8,723 bases of DNA from an uncultured Chlorobiaceae bacterium (GTDB lineage Bacteria; Bacteroidota; Chlorobiia; Chlorobiales; Chlorobiaceae), in the NCBI GenBank assembly GCA_903929845.1, contig CAIYWF010000318.1, positions 1-8,723 of the forward strand. The letters are read 5' to 3'. How positions within the stretch are numbered: the first letter of the stretch is position 1; every line of letters starts with the position of its first letter. A program made the position numbers and the translations under genes. Below are positions 5,833 to 8,723 of this stretch, one piece after another. The notes below the pieces were generated by a model. The model was not told the origin of the DNA. It worked only from the letters and a program-made list of their open reading frames with translations, and made no database searches.

Positions 5833-6677
5833 CTCTTCTTGAAGCCGCTCTTCTCGGTATTGTTCAGGGATTGACTGAATTTCTTCCTGTCAGCAGCTCC
5901 GCCCATCTCAGAATTATTCCGGCTCTTGCAGGATGGGCAGATCCCGGAGCAGCATTTACCGCCATTGTACAGATCGGAACCCTTGTTGCTGTCCTTCTCT
6001 ATTTCCAGAAAGATATTTTCAGTATTGTTCGGGCTGTTATAGAGGGAATGGTGAAGCGCAAACCATTGGGTAGCGCTGAAGCAAAAATGGGATGGATGAT
6101 CGTAGCAGGAACCCTTCCGATTGTTTTTTTCGGGCTTCTTTTTAAATCAGAGATTGAAACCAGCCTCCGTTCACTTTACTGGGTCAGCGGCGCACTGATT
6201 GGCTTTGCCCTCGTTCTCTCTCTTGCTGAAAGACATATAAAGCTGCGACTTGAAAAGGAGATGCCGCTGAAATCAATGAAAGAGATCGGTTGGAAAGAGG
6301 CGCTGCTGATAGGGCTGGCTCAAAGCGTCGCTCTCATACCCGGATCATCCCGCTCGGGAGTCACCATTACCGGTGGGCTTTTCCTGAATCTTTCCCGTGA
6401 GACCGCAGCCCGCTTTTCATTCCTGCTGTCACTCCCTTCGGTCTTTGCTGCAGCGTTGCTGGAACTCTATAAAACATGGGGCAGCATCACCGCCTCTCCT
6501 GACGGTATAACCAATATCATTGTTGCAACCATCACCGCCGGTATTGTCGGCTACGCATCAATTGCCTTTCTTCTCAATTACCTGAAAAAGCACACAACAA
6601 CCATCTTTATTACCTATAGACTTGTGGCCGGTGCGGCCATTCTTTACCTCGTTGCTACAGGAGTTCTGCAGCCGTAA
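5829..6677 (+). CDS. uppP: Undecaprenyl-diphosphatase UppP (BacA)
   Basis: 282-residue polytopic inner-membrane enzyme that dephosphorylates undecaprenyl pyrophosphate to the monophosphate carrier used for peptidoglycan and O-antigen synthesis; overexpression gives bacitracin resistance in E. coli. The N-terminal signature QGLTEFLPVSSSAHL (13-27) supplies the (E/Q)xxxE pair (Q13, E17) and H26, and PGSSRSG (171-177) supplies the catalytic R175. The rest is a series of hydrophobic helices, and length is typical. The ATG overlaps the rdgB stop (ATGA, 5829-5832). It is the last gene of the pdxJ-rdgB-uppP operon: after its TAA there are 117 bp before the next gene. The three functions are unrelated, so the grouping looks like housekeeping co-expression rather than a pathway. 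Confidence 0.96.
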   Translation: MTLLEAALLGIVQGLTEFLPVSSSAHLRIIPALAGWADPGAAFTAIVQIGTLVAVLLYFQKDIFSIVRAVIEGMVKRKPLGSAEAKMGWMIVAGTLPIVFFGLLFKSEIETSLRSLYWVSGALIGFALVLSLAERHIKLRLEKEMPLKSMKEIGWKEALLIGLAQSVALIPGSSRSGVTITGGLFLNLSRETAARFSFLLSLPSVFAAALLELYKTWGSITASPDGITNIIVATITAGIVGYASIAFLLNYLKKHTTTIFITYRLVAGAAILYLVATGVLQP

Positions 6678-6794
6678 TGAAACAACTTCCCGAGCACCTT
6701 TTTGACCTGAAAAATATTTCAAGTTTTCTCGAAAGCAGGCCAAAATTTTTTCTTATATACAAGTAATATAAATTAACATCTTAATTAGTCAGCC
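6678..6794 (+). promoter_or_regulatory. AT-rich gap, probable promoter region for the PHP/mla operon
   Basis: 117 bp with a strongly AT-rich core (about 6740-6785) containing TTATATAC (6753-6760) and TAATATAAATT (6764-6774), either of which could hold a -10 box. I found no matching -35 at 16-18 bp, so I do not name exact elements. A short TGAAA/TTTCA inverted repeat lies at about 6709-6722; it is too weak to call a terminator for uppP. Confidence 0.35.
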
Positions 6795-7658
6795 GTGCCA
6801 TACAGCATGTCAAGCGTAGGGCATAGTGGCTTTGAAAAAGCAGACTTACACATACACTCGAAATGTTCGGACGGCATTTTTTCACCGGCGGAAATTATTC
6901 AGAAAGCCGCACTTGTCGGATTAAAGGCCATCAGCATTACTGACCATGATTCTGTTTTAGGTATTGACAAAGCAAAGCCATTAGCCTTGGAGAAAGGTAT
7001 TGAGCTTATTCCTGGTGTAGAGATGAGCTCAACCTACAAGGGCTATGATATTCATGTCCTTGGTTATTTTTTTGATTATCAGCATTCCGAGCTGAAAGAA
7101 TATTTGGACCACTGCCGGCATCTGCGCACGGAAAGAGCGGAGCGCATGGTAAGCAAGCTTGCCAAAATGGGTGTTAAAATCGGTATTGAGCAAATCATCG
7201 TCAAAGCCCAGAATGGAAGTGTGGGAAGACCACATATTGCCGCCGTGCTGCAGGATGGGGGTTATGTGAAAAGCTTCAGTGAAGCATTCAGCAAGTATCT
7301 CGGCTCACACAGTCCGGCTTATGTGAAAAGTATAGAAACGCATCCGGCTGATGTTATCAGGCTCATTAATAAGGCTTCAGGACTCTCTTTTCTTGCGCAT
7401 CCGGCCCAGAATGTACCTGATGAAACACTGAAACAGTTGATCACTTTCGGACTTGATGGCATTGAAATTGTCCATCCTTCTCATGACGCCTACAGGCAGA
7501 ACTACTACCGTGAAATTGCCAATGAGTACTTCCTGCTCTTTTCGGGAGGTTCCGATTATCATGGTATGAGAGAGCGCGATGATGACGTCTTCGGCAAGGT
7601 AACCATACCCTACGATTGGGTAAAGAAAATGAAAAGCCGGCTATTACACGTATCATGA
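6795..7658 (+). CDS. PHP-domain phosphoesterase, RNase AM/YciV (TrpH)-like
   Basis: 287-residue PHP-superfamily hydrolase. All nine expected metal ligands are visible (numbered from GTG): DLHIHS (H19, H21), D26, TDHDS (H51), PGVEMS (E76), RPHIA (H147), LAHPAQ (H202) and GGSDYHG (D254, H256), which together build a trinuclear metal site. Between about 100 and 200 is the helical insertion typical of the YciV/TrpH branch, whose members act as 5'-3' exoribonuclease (RNase AM, trimming 5' ends of rRNA) or as 3',5'-nucleotide phosphatases. Length matches YciV. GTG at 6795 gives this length; ATG at 6807 is an equally plausible start, because neither has a clear Shine-Dalgarno and conservation begins only at residue 16. 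The TGA overlaps an 18-codon ORF. The biochemical role within the family is inferred. Confidence 0.88.
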   Translation: MPYSMSSVGHSGFEKADLHIHSKCSDGIFSPAEIIQKAALVGLKAISITDHDSVLGIDKAKPLALEKGIELIPGVEMSSTYKGYDIHVLGYFFDYQHSELKEYLDHCRHLRTERAERMVSKLAKMGVKIGIEQIIVKAQNGSVGRPHIAAVLQDGGYVKSFSEAFSKYLGSHSPAYVKSIETHPADVIRLINKASGLSFLAHPAQNVPDETLKQLITFGLDGIEIVHPSHDAYRQNYYREIANEYFLLFSGGSDYHGMRERDDDVFGKVTIPYDWVKKMKSRLLHVS

Positions 7659-7711
7659 AAACAAAATTGTTTCAGGCGGCACATCTTTTAGCCCTTTTTC
7701 TATGCCAGTAA
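7655..7711 (+). CDS. Possible 18-codon linking ORF between PHP gene and mlaE
   Basis: ATG at 7655 overlaps the PHP-gene stop (ATGA). The ORF encodes MKTKLFQAAHLLALFLCQ, a basic start followed by a hydrophobic stretch, resembling a truncated signal or lipoprotein leader. Its TAA (7709-7711) overlaps the second in-frame ATG of mlaE (7711) as TAATG. It could carry ribosomes across the 43-bp gap to mlaE, be the remnant of an export signal, or be chance. No homologue is known to me. Confidence 0.25.
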   Translation: MKTKLFQAAHLLALFLCQ

Positions 7712-8496
7712 TGTTCATTCGAAGTCTGGGTAAAAAGCTTGTTCTGCAACTGAAAGCTTTTTTCCTCACCATGCAGGAATTTTTTCTCTTTTCGGTCAGG
7801 GCATTTATGTCCTTTCCAAAAATAATCCGGTACTGGAGGGATGTTCTTGATCAGGCAACAATATGCGGCACAGACTCGATTCCCATTGTACTGGTCAGCG
7901 CTATTTCAATAGGGGCTCTTCTTGCCATTGAGGTGGGCAACCTGCTTGAAGACTTCGGAGCAAAAACAATGCTTGGACGTTCAACAGCGCTCACCGTAAT
8001 CCGTGAACTCGGACCGCTTCTGATGGGCCTCATGCTCTCCGCCCGGTTTGGTTCAAGAAACGGCGCTGAACTCGGGGCGATGCAGATATCAGAACAGATT
8101 GACGCGCTCAGAGCTTTCGGCACTGACCCCATAGCAAAACTTGTCATGCCCCGCCTTGTTGCAGCACTCATCATGTTTCTGCCATTGACCGCCCTCTCAG
8201 ACTTTGCCGGCCTTCAAAGTGCATCATACATGGCCGAACACTACCACCGGATTGATCCTGGAATATTCTGGAATGCCGTTTATCCCCGGCTTGTGGCCAA
8301 AGACTTTGTGGTCGGGTTCCTGAAAGCCCCGGTCTTCGCTGTCATTATAACGCTTGTCAGCAGTTTCAATGGCTTTTCTGCAAGAGGGGGAACCGCTGGT
8401 GTCGGGCGTTCAACCATTAAAGGGATTGTTGTTTCATCAGGACTTGTACTGATTGCCAATTTCTACGTTTCAAAGATAGTGCTGGAAAACATGTAA
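7702..8496 (+). CDS. mlaE: MlaE-family lipid ABC transporter permease
   Basis: 264-residue inner-membrane permease of the MlaE/YrbE family, partner of an MlaF-type ATPase and an MCE-domain (MlaD) protein in a system that moves phospholipids between inner and outer membranes. The family hallmark ELGAMQISEQIDALRAFGTD (123-142), the cytoplasmic coupling helix, is complete, as is IRELGPLL (100-107); about five hydrophobic segments follow the amphipathic N-terminus, and a conserved GVGRSTIKG loop lies near the C-terminus (233-241). ATG at 7702 gives the usual length; ATG at 7711 (codon 4) is an alternative that overlaps the stop of the small upstream ORF. The ATPase gene begins four bases after the stop. 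The presence of such a transporter supports a diderm cell. In plants and cyanobacteria the same family is TGD1-like. Confidence 0.93.
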   Translation: MPVMFIRSLGKKLVLQLKAFFLTMQEFFLFSVRAFMSFPKIIRYWRDVLDQATICGTDSIPIVLVSAISIGALLAIEVGNLLEDFGAKTMLGRSTALTVIRELGPLLMGLMLSARFGSRNGAELGAMQISEQIDALRAFGTDPIAKLVMPRLVAALIMFLPLTALSDFAGLQSASYMAEHYHRIDPGIFWNAVYPRLVAKDFVVGFLKAPVFAVIITLVSSFNGFSARGGTAGVGRSTIKGIVVSSGLVLIANFYVSKIVLENM

Positions 8497-8500
8497 CTGC

Positions 8501-8723
8501 ATGATTGAATTACGAAAGGTCGGTTTAAAATACGGTGACAAGGAGATTCTTAATAACGTCTCTCTTACGGTACAGGACAACACGATCAAGGCAATCCTCG
8601 GACCGAGCGGCGTCGGAAAAAGTACGATTCTCAAACTGATGCTCGGTCTTATCAAGCCGAATAATGGACAGGTTCTGGTTGACGGGACGGATATTACCAA
8701 CATGAATGAGACCAGTCTTTATA
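8501..8723 (+). CDS. mlaF: MlaF-type ABC transporter ATPase, 5' part only
   Basis: The first 74 codons of an ABC ATPase; the gene continues past the window. It starts MIELRKVGLKYGDKEIL, with a tyrosine as the A-loop candidate (Y11), and has a Walker A GPSGVGKST (34-42) followed by ILKLMLGLIKPNNGQVLVDG, the normal Mla/Ttg2A pattern. Q-loop, signature and Walker B lie outside the window. Starting four bases after mlaE, in the same direction, it is surely co-transcribed and supplies the ATPase of that lipid transporter; an MCE-domain gene (mlaD) would be expected next. Confidence 0.92.
   Translation, partial: MIELRKVGLKYGDKEILNNVSLTVQDNTIKAILGPSGVGKSTILKLMLGLIKPNNGQVLVDGTDITNMNETSLY

Noticed and set aside
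1..8723. CRISPR array, tRNA or rRNA genes
   Set aside because: No regularly spaced direct repeats and no tRNA- or rRNA-like segments were seen on reading either strand.

Overview
The window looks like a chromosomal piece of a Gram-negative bacterium. My best guess is a green sulfur bacterium (Chlorobiota, Chlorobium/Pelodictyon-like). This rests on the tightly packed pdxJ-rdgB-uppP block, an Mla-type lipid transporter, and a dispersed-repeat-like motif (GCCCCGTAGGGG...CATATCGGTAGCA on the minus strand) that I remember from intergenic regions of Chlorobiota and Bacteroidota. The lineage is an inference; no rRNA or other diagnostic marker is present.

Left half (about 1-4330), accessory, genes on the minus strand. 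Positions 360-2278 hold a two-gene Septu-type anti-phage module. It encodes an ABC/AAA-type ATPase (PtuA) and an HNH endonuclease (PtuB, the family also found with some retrons), joined by an ATGA stop/start overlap. No reverse transcriptase is present, so this is a stand-alone Septu rather than a retron. Upstream of it is an abiE toxin-antitoxin locus. The AbiEi antitoxin (2570-3220) is intact, but the AbiEii toxin is cut to 49 codons (2424-2573), ending before any nucleotidyltransferase motif. Between the toxin stub and ptuA, a different reading frame (2275-2475) stays open and ends in an ATGA overlap with the ptuA start; I do not recognise it. A putative abiE promoter has a 17-bp spacer that is itself a palindrome. 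Further right are the dispersed-type repeat, a small CDF-family cation transporter with a cysteine-rich tail (3501-4157), and a possible 55-codon ORF upstream of it.

Right half (4412-8723), core genes on the plus strand. pdxJ (vitamin B6 synthesis), rdgB (clearance of non-canonical purine NTPs) and uppP (undecaprenyl-pyrophosphate recycling) are linked by four-base ATGA overlaps and are surely one operon. After a 117-bp AT-rich gap come a PHP-domain phosphoesterase (RNase AM/YciV-like), an MlaE-type permease and the 5' end of its MlaF-type ATPase, which runs off the window. A tiny 18-codon ORF bridges the PHP gene and mlaE with overlaps at both ends.

No clearly undescribed system is visible. 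The most interesting place is the joint between the broken abiE locus and the Septu operon, with its unexplained reading frame.
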